From Megaustenia siamemsis (lineage: Eukaryota > Mollusca > Gastropoda > Stylommatophora > Ariophantidae), in contig JAVIAB010000139.1 in assembly GCA_032433765.1 (NCBI GenBank), positions 46,620,421-46,684,420 on the forward strand: DNA of 64,000 nucleotides, read 5' to 3'. The notes under the pieces were generated by a model. The model saw only the letters and a list, made by a program, of their open reading frames with translations. It was not told the DNA's origin and did not search any database. Position numbers and translations under genes: made by a program. Below, one piece after another: positions 56,123 to 64,000 of the stretch. The first letter of the stretch is position 1. Every line of letters begins with the position of its first letter.

Positions 56123-57778
56123 AAAGTAAAGAAAGGAAATCTGCTTAGTAATATAAGGGAACAAATGGAGAGATGGAAAGAGCATTTTGAAGAACTTTTG
56201 AACAGACTGGGCTCAAATAATCCTCCAGATATACTATCAGCAGAAGAAGATACACGATAACTATGGAAAACCAAGTAAAGAAGAAATAATGAAAGCCATC
56301 AAACTATTAAAAAATGGTAAAGCCACAGGACCAGATGAAATTCCTTCGGAAACCATCAAAGCAGATATTAACACCTCTACCAAGATGTTACATAATCTAC
56401 TAGATAAAATTTGGGAGAGGGAAGAAATACCTAAAGACTGGAAAGAAGGTTATAAGATCAAACTACCAAAGAAAGGAAGTTTACAGGAGTGCACAAATTA
56501 TAGGGGAATTATGCTACTATCAGTGCCAGGGAAAATGTTAAGCAGAATCATTCTGGAGAGACTAAAAGAGGCCATAGAGAAACATTTGAGAGATGAACAA
56601 GCAGGTTTTAGGAAGAACAGATCATGTGCTGATCAAATAACTACTCTACGTATAATAGTTGAACAAAGTTTAGAACTAAAATCCCCACTTTATATCGGAT
56701 TCATAGATTACGAAAAGGCATTTGATAGTTTAGACAGAAGAATGCTTTGGAAGTTGCTCAGTCATTACGGAATCCCCAAAAAGTTTATTAATCTGATAAA
56801 AACAATGTATGAAGGAACAAAATGTAGTGTGGTACATGAAGGACAGCTTACAGAAGCATTTGAAATAAGAACAGGAGTAAGGCAGGGATGCCTTCTGTCT
56901 CCATTTCTCTTTCTACTGGCCATACATTGGATTATGAAAATAACTCAGAAATGGGATCCAGTGGTCACTGACCAAACAACTTGATGATTTAGACTTTGCT
57001 GATGACATAGCTCTCCTATCACACAGCCATCAACAGATGCAGGATAAAATGAGCATACTTATGAGAGATCACAACAGCTAGGACTGAAGATTAATAGAGA
57101 TAAGACCAACATTATGAGAATTAATACAGTTGGCAATAACCAAATAAAACAAGGAGAAATACCTCTACTAGACGTACAATCTTACATATATCTGGGCAGT
57201 AATATAGATAAAGAGGGAGGAACAGAAAATGATACCAAAATAAGGATATCAAAAGCAAGAGGAGCTTTCATTGCACTGGGAAACATATGTAAATACAAAG
57301 AAATTAGGTTAAATACAAAAATAAAAATGTTCAACTCAAATGTTAAGTCGGTCCTATTATATGACTGTGAAACATGGAGAACAAAATTGATAATCACAAA
57401 GATACAGACTTTCATTAATGGATGCTTAAGTAAGCAGAATAAAAGGATGGAAATGGCTGGACAAAATCACTAACATAGAATTATGGAAATGTACCAGTCA
57501 AATACCAGTGGATAAAGAGATACAGCGAAGACGATGGCGCTGGATAGGACACACTACGGAAGCCAACTGAGAGTATTACACAACAGGCCCTTTTTTGCAA
57601 TCCCCAGGGGAAAACAAAGAGGAAGACCAAGGAATTCTTGGAGAAGACAGATAGAAGCAGATATGAAGATGATGGGGAAGACATGGAATGATCTTAAAAG
57701 AATGGCAAAAAACAGAATGACTTGGAAAATGTTTGTTGAAGACCTATGCTCCACTGGGAGCTAAAAAGGTAAAAGAAG
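56123..57778 (+). pseudogene. LINE-F nested in SINE-1 (reverse transcriptase)
   Basis: Flanked by AAAGCAACACA (56112-56122) and AAAGCAGCACA (57779-57789), an 11-bp target duplication with one mismatch. A 231-codon frame (56289-56984) carries LLKNGKATGPDEIPSETIKA, KLPKKGSLQECTNYRG, RDEQAGFRKNRSCADQ, IGFIDYEKAFDSLDRRMLW (motif A) and TGVRQGCLLSPFLF (motif B). A frameshift precedes LDDLDFADDIALLSHSHQQM (motif C, FADD, about 56983-57010). Then SYIYLGSNIDKEGG, SNVKSVLLYDCETWRT, RRRWRWIGHTLR and GKQRGRPRNSWRRQIEADM follow with further shifts. 5'-truncated, no endonuclease, inactive. It is younger than the SINE-1 it interrupts. Confidence 0.94.
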
Positions 57779-57902
57779 AAAGCAGCACAGGTGTAATACC
57801 GACCACATTACCCCAAAAATCATGCACCGGTGGTCTGTAAAAAATTATGGTCACTACCACCATATTCCCTATACGCTACTTGGCGTGACAGGGATCTTTA
57901 CT
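57779..57902 (+). mobile_element. SINE-1, 3' half
   Basis: GGTGTAATACCGACCACATT, CCCCAAAAATCATGCACCGG, GGTCACTACCACCATATTCC and TACGCTACTTGGCGTGACAG complete the SINE-1 begun at 55987. The palindrome has one mutated base (CGCTACTTGGCG). Confidence 0.9.
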
Positions 57903-58372
57903 TCTTCAATGAATAAATGGGCTATAATCCTATCTCTCTTTTAAAATGATACTTGTATATACAAAATTATACAGCAAAAGGAATAATATATAAGAGAAAA
58001 GAGAGTTCAACCAAGTGTAAGATGAAGGGACAAAATCATGAAAATTCTCAACAGAATCTAATGAAAATGGTCTAGATAGTCAGAAATGTGATGAATAATA
58101 ATATATTATTGGTGTACATTAAACACAAATGTGTGAATAGTAACAACAACAAAAAACTCTTACTTAGTGTAAATCAAAGGACACCAGACTATTCATTGGG
58201 TAATGGTTTATAACACTCTAGGCTACATACACAAGGAGTAAAACAGAAAATGATGTCAGTGGTAAAAGTTAATACAGATATAAAAGATTAAATTTAGTGA
58301 AAGACACAGACATCAATGTATGATAAAGAACTGTTTAAAAAAAAAAAACTACAAACAGTGATTATTTCTTAC
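57903..58372. other. FKBP-like intron, AT-rich
   Basis: Nothing recognised. It contains the donor side of the microexon at 58368-58372. Confidence 0.45.
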
Positions 58373-58395
58373 CTTTGCAACACCTTCATCCCAAC
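58373..58395 (-). CDS. FKBP1-like gene, 23-nt microexon
   Basis: On the minus strand TTTATTTGTTTAG precedes the exon and GTAAGA follows it, both strong splice signals. Two bases (GT) complete a Gly codon started by the upstream exon; seven codons, W-D-E-G-V-A-K, follow in phase 0 to join MSRGER at 53001. Gly-Trp-(D/E)-Glu-Gly-Val is the FKBP signature whose Trp forms the floor of the proline-binding pocket. The next exon upstream, carrying the F-D-S-S-type strand and the V-I before G-W, was not found between here and 64000, so an intron of more than 5.6 kb follows upstream. Confidence 0.85.
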
Positions 58396-59416
58396 CTAAA
58401 CAAATAAACACAAATTTGTAACAGATTAAAACATTAATATTGAGTGTGTAAAACAATTTTTATCTTCTGAATTAAAATGCAAATAAATGTGTATAAAACT
58501 ATTGCTAACAAACAATTTTAAAATTAAAGGTATCAAAACTATTCTATCTATTTTAGTTATGATACTAAACAGGATAGAAACAATAAGTAATTTGTTGTCT
58601 GGAAATTTAAAAAGAATAAAACTACACTCATTCTCATTTTGAGTGTCTCTCTTCTCAACAGAGTCAGTTGTCCAGCTGCTGAAGTCTTATGATCATTGTT
58701 GACCTGAGTTCGATCTACAACTTTTTTTTTTTAAATATGGTTTCATTTTACTCTGCTTTGTGCACTTATTTACAAAATACACTTCATGTACAGTGTTGCA
58801 GTTTACAGCAGGACTAGAATAGAAGCATCATTTGGTCCAGCACAGTCATTTTCATCATGCCACTTGCCTACTGAGAAAAGTAGTTCTATCACTCACTCTA
58901 TTTGTATATTTATAGGACAAGAATTGGATGCATTAGCTTTGCTCTGCAAATATTCTGTCTTTAACTCTAACGAATAGCACCATTATGACTTCTTGCCTAG
59001 CAGCATTGAGGCATCAATACATTTAACAAACATCATATTCTTTAGAATTATGAGCTATTAACTGTTTAGTTTCAGTGTTTGTAGGTCCACCGCACCAATC
59101 TTCGAACTTCCTGCTGAGAATAAATACACTTTACTTTAACTTTCCCATCTCTTTGAGAAAAGGCCACTCTTTTTCTCTGATTATTGTTTCAACATTTGTC
59201 ACCAGTACAAACATCTTTCGATTTTTTATGTCCATACCATGCTACACTTGGTTCTTGTGTCTTCGATATCAGATTTGATTCTGTTTAGTAGATGTCACTG
59301 GTAACTCTCATATAGGCTTTTACCTAAGAAAATGAATGCCTCAGATTTTATGGACAGCAAGCCCAGCAAAATCTATCTCAACAATGTTGGTAGCCAGCCC
59401 AACACAAAGCACATTT
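58396..59416. other. FKBP-like upstream intron
   Basis: AT-rich; a B-box-like GAGTTCGATCT at about 58708 with no good A box. No gene recognised. Confidence 0.45.
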
Positions 59417-60284
59417 AGTTAGTTCAAAAGTGATCTAACCATGTAGTTAGTTCAAAAGTGATCTAACCATGTAGTTAGTTCAAAAGTGATCTAACCATGT
59501 AGTTAGTTCAAAAGTGATCTAACCATGTGGTTAGTTCAAAAGTAATCTAACCATGTAGTTAGTTCAAAAGTGATCTAGCCATGTAGTTAGTTCAAAAGTG
59601 ATCTAGCCATGTAGTTAGTTCAAAAGTAATCTAACCATGTAGTTAGTTCAAAAGTGATCTAGCCATGTAGTTAGTTCAAAAGTAATCTAACCATGTAGTT
59701 AGTTCAAAAGTGATCTAGCCATGTAGTTAGTTCAAAAGTGATCTAGCCATGTAGTTAGTTCAAAAGTGATCTAGCCATGCAGTTAGTTCAAAAGTAATCT
59801 AACCATGTAGTTAGTTCAAAAGTGATCTAACCATGTAGTTAGTTCAAAAGTGATCTAGCCATGTAGTTAGTTCAAAAGTGACCTAGCCATGTAGTTAGTT
59901 CAAAAGTGATCTAGCCATGTAATTAGTTCAAAAGTGACCTAGCCATGTAGTTAGTTCAAAGTGATCTAGCCATGTAGTTAGTTCAAAAGTGATCTAACCA
60001 TGTAGTTAGTTCAAAAGTAATCTAACCATGTAGTTAGTTCAAAAGTGATCTAACCATGTAGTTAGTTCAAAAGTGATCTAACCATGTAGTTAGTTCAAAC
60101 GTGATCTAGCCATGTAGTTAGTTCAAAAGTGATCTAGCCATGTAGTTAGTTCAAAAGTGATCTAACCATATAGTTAGTTCAAAAGTGATCTAGCCATGTA
60201 GTTAGTTCAAAAGTGATCTAACCATGTAGTTAGTTCAAAAGTGATTTTAACCATGTAGTTAGTTCAAAAGTGATCTAACCATGC
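59417..60284. repeat. 28-bp minisatellite, 31 units
   Basis: Unit AGTTAGTTCAAAAGTGATCT plus AACCATGT, head to tail. Two positions vary: G/A in AGT(G/A)ATCT and A/G in CTA(A/G)CC. Reading the units in order gives three of the four combinations (G-A, G-G, A-A) and never A-G. Unit 20 lacks one A; unit 30 has GATTTTAACC; unit 1 follows a TTT. There are no spacers, so it is not a CRISPR array. Lies in the upstream FKBP-like intron. Confidence 0.97.
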
Positions 60285-60479
60285 ATATTATGACACAGAC
60301 ATTGTGAGGAAACCAAGCCTATAATCAAAGATTAACAAAATGAACTGCTGATACATAGTACAAGCAGAATTTGTCCCAATGCTGCACCTACCTGTGTTGT
60401 AGGACAGCACAACTTATTATTACATCTCTATAGTAAATTTGACATGGTGATTATGTGAAGGACAATGTCGTTTATGGCT
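60285..60479. other. spacer
   Basis: Unique-looking AT-rich DNA. Confidence 0.45.
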
Positions 60480-60987
60480 CCCATATATTTTAACAAAAAA
60501 TTATACGAGTTAAGCTTTTCTCTAACCTGCTTGAAATCCATTTTGTTCTTCAGCTACAATATATTCATGCACACTCAGCTTATTAATGATTATTTTCAGC
60601 AATATTTTACTTGGATGACAATAATTTTTGTACAGCTATGGATTCTCTTTTTCAGGAATGGGTACTATTATGATGTGGGGCAGACCCTTGCCTGTCAGAT
60701 TTATTTAACCTCGGATATATGTTAGTTTTTAGAAGCAATGATCTCCACAATATGTGCCATTTTGGCACGCAAGGTTTGTTTTTGGGATTGTGGTTCTGCC
60801 CTATGTGCCGTCTTCGGCTCGAAAGGACAATAGATAGATAGATATGTTAGTGCAATGAAAATGTATTCATCCTCTCCTAAAAGTTTAGCTGGTATGTTGT
60901 CAAAGATAGCTGCTTTTTCTCTTTTTAATTTGACATTTATTGCTGCTACTGCTTCCTCTTTTAAGATAGGATATCTTTCATTGCAGT

Positions 60988-60990
<3 letters not shown>
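60480..60990 (-). pseudogene. LINE-D fragment (reverse transcriptase), split by LINE-B
   Basis: Minus strand, from right: EEAVAAINVKLKREKAAIFD, then NIPAKLLGE (60865-60985), the block before the polymerase palm; then beyond a 116-bp insertion, VIVPIPEKENP, a HPSKILLKIIINKL-type helix and VAEEQNGFQAG (60500-60690). These are the successive N-terminal reverse transcriptase motifs in correct order. Many stops; only about 390 bp remains. Confidence 0.75.
60726..60841 (+). pseudogene. LINE-B-type 3' end, 116 bp, nested in LINE-D
   Basis: Flanked by ATATGTTAG (60717-60725 and 60842-60850). It contains TCTGCCCTATGTGCCGTCTT, CGGCTCGAAAGGACAATAGA and a TAGATAGATAGA tail. The smallest insertion of the family in the window, and in the opposite orientation to its host. 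Confidence 0.85.

Positions 60991-61021
<31 letters not shown>
60989..61021. repeat. (TC)n microsatellite
   Basis: Sixteen TC units. Confidence 0.97.
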
Positions 61022-61022
<1 letters not shown>

Positions 61023-61024
61023 GA

Positions 61025-61365
61025 TCAGGACTCAATCAGAGTAGGATTCCAGACTCTCACATGAAGTCAGTTGTCAGGCTAAGTGTGTTGATCGCCCCCA
61101 CTAGCAGAACATCACAATTAGAGTCCGCCGGATCCACTCTGATTGAACACCCGTTAAAACGTTGCACTGTGTTCTGCGCCAGTGGCCCAGTGCATCCGAT
61201 TTCAGCCAGCATTTTATTCGGGTTTGCATTCCTTAGCCTTTGATTGTCCCCAATCTTCCTGCAAGGCAGCAGATGATCTTTTCTGTAGGGGGATTCTGCC
61301 CTTAGATGGTCGGCCCTCCCAGGTTTACGAGCACCAACTGCCCGAGTCACTAGAGGTGATTAACA
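61025..61365. repeat. GC-richer block, possible dispersed-repeat member 3
   Basis: G+C-richer than its flanks. GTTCTGCGCCAGTGGCCCAG, then TGCATCCGATTTCAGCC resembles GCGCCTTTCGGCCCAACACA, then TCCGACTTCAGC at 34706. Open frames on both strands (97 codons on the minus strand, 61057-61350) have no domain I recognise. Confidence 0.4.
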
Positions 61366-61787
61366 CAGACATGCACACACAAAGATAGGAGATGTGACCA
61401 ACACAGACTTGCACACAGCGATACGAGGCATGACTAACACTGACACACATCAAGATATATGACACATGACTAACATAAACATGCACATAAAGATATGAGA
61501 TATGACTGACATAGGTATGCACACACAAAGATATGACATGTGCCTAACATAGACATGCACACAAAGATATGAGATATGATCAACAAGGACACACCAAGAT
61601 ATGACTAACATGACACACACCAAGATATGAGATATGACTAACATGACACACACCAAGATATGAGCAATGGCCAGCACACACACACGCCAAGATATGAGCC
61701 ATGGCTAGCACAGAAACACATCAAGATATGAGCCATGGCTTCATGGAAAAACACCAAGAAATGAACCATGTCCAGCACAGAAACACA
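61366..61787. repeat. degenerate minisatellite with AAGATATGAG core
   Basis: About a dozen irregular units of 30-40 bp combining CACACACCAAGATATGAGAT with ATGACTAACATAGAC. Unit length varies. It ends two bases before the pseudogene's stop codon at 61788, so the repeat may have replaced the gene's original 3' part. Confidence 0.8.
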
Positions 61788-63377
61788 TTAAGGTATCCAT
61801 ATGCTTGGGTTTGTTGTAGTACTCTTCTTAACGTGGGAATCATCGACATACGAGACGCAGGCCCCAATTAACTGTTCACAGGTTTCGTTCAAACAGTTGT
61901 TTGGAGATTTGAGGGTGCAGTCTGACCCATAGAACGTTCCCTTGCATGTACAGTTCTCGGCTGACTGTTCACAGGCGTCGTTGAAACAGCTGTCTGGACA
62001 TTTGAGAGCGCAGCCTGACCCGCAGTACGTTTCCCTGCATGTACAGTCTGTACCCTCCGGGTCACACATGATGTCACAGCCATCAGAACACATCTGTTTG
62101 CACTGTAGCCCAAAATTACCATCGGGACAAGTGTCACTACAGATGTAGCCAGGACGCTTACACTGTAGGCATTTTCCTGCCTACAGAGGGATTTTTCCTC
62201 ACACAAAGGACAGACACTAAGACCCGACCCGGAGCAGTCGTGTCCATAGATCCCATGTGAACAGTTGCCGTGACACGTACCGATGATGATGACGTTGTAT
62301 CCTTTGCAGCACCCACTACACACTGCACAAAACGACCAAGAATGCCCGTCCAGACAATAGGTGTCTGTAAATGTTTGCACCTCACTCACCGTCAGAGCAC
62401 TGTCGGCCTGCGAAATTGTTGATGAGAACTCAATCTTAATGTGTGCCATTGTCGCTTGTGTGGTGACTACAATAGTGTTCACAGAAATGTTTGGGTATGA
62501 TATATCATTATACTGGAACACCACACCGCCACTGTCAGAGAAAGCCTGTAGAGTGGCACTCTCCACCAGAACCACAGTGCTAGCTCGATGATAAATTCGA
62601 ATGGTGTGAATCTTCCGGGACGTGGCATAGTTCAGATACCAGTAAACAGAATTGGTTCCACTTCTCAATTGTGTGTGTGTGTGCAGTCACTGTCATAGAG
62701 ATCAGTCTTTGTCTTGCCATTAACTGCAGCCGCTGGTCCACATCCGTCTCCTGTATAGCAAGCATTAAATGTGTCAGCCTGGTTTTGTGTTCTGTTTGAG
62801 AGCCACATTCCGACCCCCGCCAATGTAGATGGAGCAGGTATTTGCAACTATCGCCCCTTCAATCCGTAACTTGTTGATCAGACCAGCCCCAGAGCAAAAG
62901 ACATCAATCTCGTGCGAACTAACCACAAACCGTGATTCATTGCTACATGAGGCAGAACCATTTAGTTTTACCGTGAAACTGTCCAGATCTGTTAAGTCAT
63001 TCACATAAATCCTAAACCAGAAGAACGGCAAAGATCGATTGAGTTGCCTCAACTGATGTAGAATCTGTGCCCGGATTACATGTGGTGTCGTTGTTATCAA
63101 ACAGGAAAGCAGGTTCAGATTTTTGGGCGTATTTGTAAACGAGATCCAAGTACTGACACTGGGGTCCGAAATATTTGTGCTGACAACTGTCATTGTTTGG
63201 GCATGTCCCTGTAGTTTTGTCACAAACTGAGTCATTATAGCAGTGACATTGTAACGTACAATTCGTCCCAAACCAACCGGCTGCACAAATTAGGTCATTA
63301 ACTTCCAAGGTCTCGAACGAAGCCAGCAAAATAAAGACTTGATCTACAGCGGTGGTTAACGAATTGTTTACAAACAT
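61788..63377 (-). pseudogene. EGF and jelly-roll extracellular protein, frameshifted, no introns
   Basis: A continuous 1.59-kb minus-strand coding remnant in five frames. From 63377: a short hydrophobic VFILLASF, a laminin-type EGF (CAAGWFGTNCTLQCHC ... CDKTTGTC ... FGPQCQYL), then a jelly-roll-like module (FLFDNNDTTCNPG; after a shift near 63035, FWFRIYVNDLTDLDSFTVKL to CSIYIGGGRNVALKQNT). A second fucolectin/F5-8C-like module follows after a shift near 62785 (ADTFNACYTGDGCGPAAAVN, then after slippage in a CA repeat near 62680, SVYWYLNYATSRKIHTIRIY). EGF-like repeats end it, with a fourth shift near 62180 (GYICSDTCPDGNFGLQC, CDIMCDPEGTDCTC, CNDACEQ-type, ENCTCKGTFYGSDC) and stop 61788. No transmembrane or kinase/phosphatase domain follows. 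Such proteins are common in mollusc genomes as secreted or receptor ectodomains. Lack of introns plus four indels suggests a dead copy; assembly error is the alternative. Confidence 0.8.
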
Positions 63378-63761
63378 TTATTATCAAACCGTGGTTACAT
63401 ATCTAAAAATCCGCCAACTCGCTGTGATAACAGATAGCGTGATGTTCACAGTCAACATTGTTTAAACGATGGCTCAGACGCAATCATGCTTCCATCTTGG
63501 TGCGTCCCATGACCATTGCAGTAGTAAAAGAACAGTTCAGGACCATTGGGTTTCCAGTTGGCTTATGTTGATACAGTTCAGAGCAGTATGCCATGCAGCA
63601 TTGATGATGTCTTCACTCTTAGTTAACATCTATTGTCTTTGATAGTATGGATGTGGATCAATGATTCATTGTTATTGTTGTTTCTTGATCAGTTGGTATG
63701 CACTCTCTATTAGTTTTTTTTGGCTGGTCGATATCTATCTATCTTTCGTTCGCCTGAAGTA
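63378..63761. other. spacer with short TATC repeat
   Basis: ATATCTATCTATCTTTCG near 63729-63746 is a small TATC tract next to the LINE tail. Nothing else recognised. Confidence 0.45.
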
Positions 63762-64000
63762 TTGTCTATATCTGCAATGTCGTTTCCTGTATAAATTTTA
63801 CTGTCTTTTGTAATTCTTGCAGTGGCCCATATAGTTTTGTCTGTAGTGTATCTATGGGCCAATGGATTTTCCTCAGTCTACTATATTCAGTGCAGTCTTG
63901 AAGTATGTGTTCAGCAGTCTGGGGTGCCTGTCCACATGTACAAGTAGTTGATGTGCCGATCTTGAATTTTGTATACATGTGACTATGGAGTCGATTGTGT
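63762..64000 (-). pseudogene. I/Jockey-like LINE C-terminal tail (cut by window edge)
   Basis: The minus-strand frame enters from the window edge as HNRLHSHMYTKFKIGTSTTC, then TCGQAPQTAEHILQDC, a C-x-C ... H-x4-C zinc-binding-like motif, and ends YGPLQELQKTVKFIQETTLQ plus I before a stop at 63766. This is the tail that follows the RNase H region in LINEs of the I/Jockey groups. Intact over its visible length; the rest is outside the window. Confidence 0.75.

Noticed and set aside
59417..60284. CRISPR-like array of 28-bp repeats
   Set aside because: Units are directly adjacent with no spacers, and the DNA is from an animal.

Overview
This is animal nuclear DNA: AT-rich, intron-bearing and crowded with non-LTR retrotransposons (LINEs), tRNA-derived SINEs, DNA transposons and minisatellites. 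There is no operon, ribosome-binding site or other bacterial feature. The EGF plus jelly-roll pseudogene at the right end has a cysteine pattern (W-F-G-x-N-C ... Q-C-H-C ... CDKTTGTC) that I associate with gastropod molluscs. A mollusc, probably a gastropod, is therefore the best guess, but this is inference.

Two host genes can be supported. On the + strand, the last three visible exons of a TMEM65-like gene (inner mitochondrial membrane protein) lie at 297-339, 3023-3128 and 9992-10120, with clean splice sites and continuous reading phase. On the - strand, an FKBP12/FKBP1-like peptidyl-prolyl isomerase gene is seen as a 23-nt microexon (58373-58395), an exon at 52932-53001 and a C-terminal exon near 45659-45730. 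Its 5' exons must lie beyond the window. The two genes converge. The join to the last FKBP exon has no fully canonical solution. Neither gene was apparent as a long open reading frame because the exons are short.

The rest is mostly mobile DNA. I use working names. LINE-A and LINE-A2 are RTE-like, with 3' tails of GAT/ATG repeats. LINE-B is RTE-like, with a TAGA-repeat tail. LINE-C, D, E and F are other RTE-like fragments, and there are two C-terminal tails of an I/Jockey-like LINE. SINE-1 is a tRNA-derived SINE ending in a conserved palindrome; SINE-2/3 is a longer composite SINE group; SINE-4 is another tRNA-headed SINE. DNA transposons are a Sailor-like IS630-Tc1-mariner element with D-83-E spacing (47344-49430), an internally deleted pogo/Tigger element (17276-18149), a decayed Tigger transposase (about 22611-23567) and a TTAA-flanked MITE (25098-25368).

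Layout: 1-10.3 kb TMEM65 3' half with repeat-filled introns; 10.3-40.2 kb intergenic LINE/SINE graveyard with nested insertions; 40.2-45.6 kb almost repeat-free AT-rich DNA; 45.6-58.4 kb FKBP 3' half, with the Sailor-like element, the longest LINE-B and a LINE-F nested in a SINE-1 in its introns; 58.4-61.8 kb a 31-unit 28-bp minisatellite, LINE pieces and a second minisatellite; 61.8-63.4 kb a frameshifted EGF/jelly-roll pseudogene; then a LINE tail at the edge. Several insertions are resolved to the base by target-site duplications.
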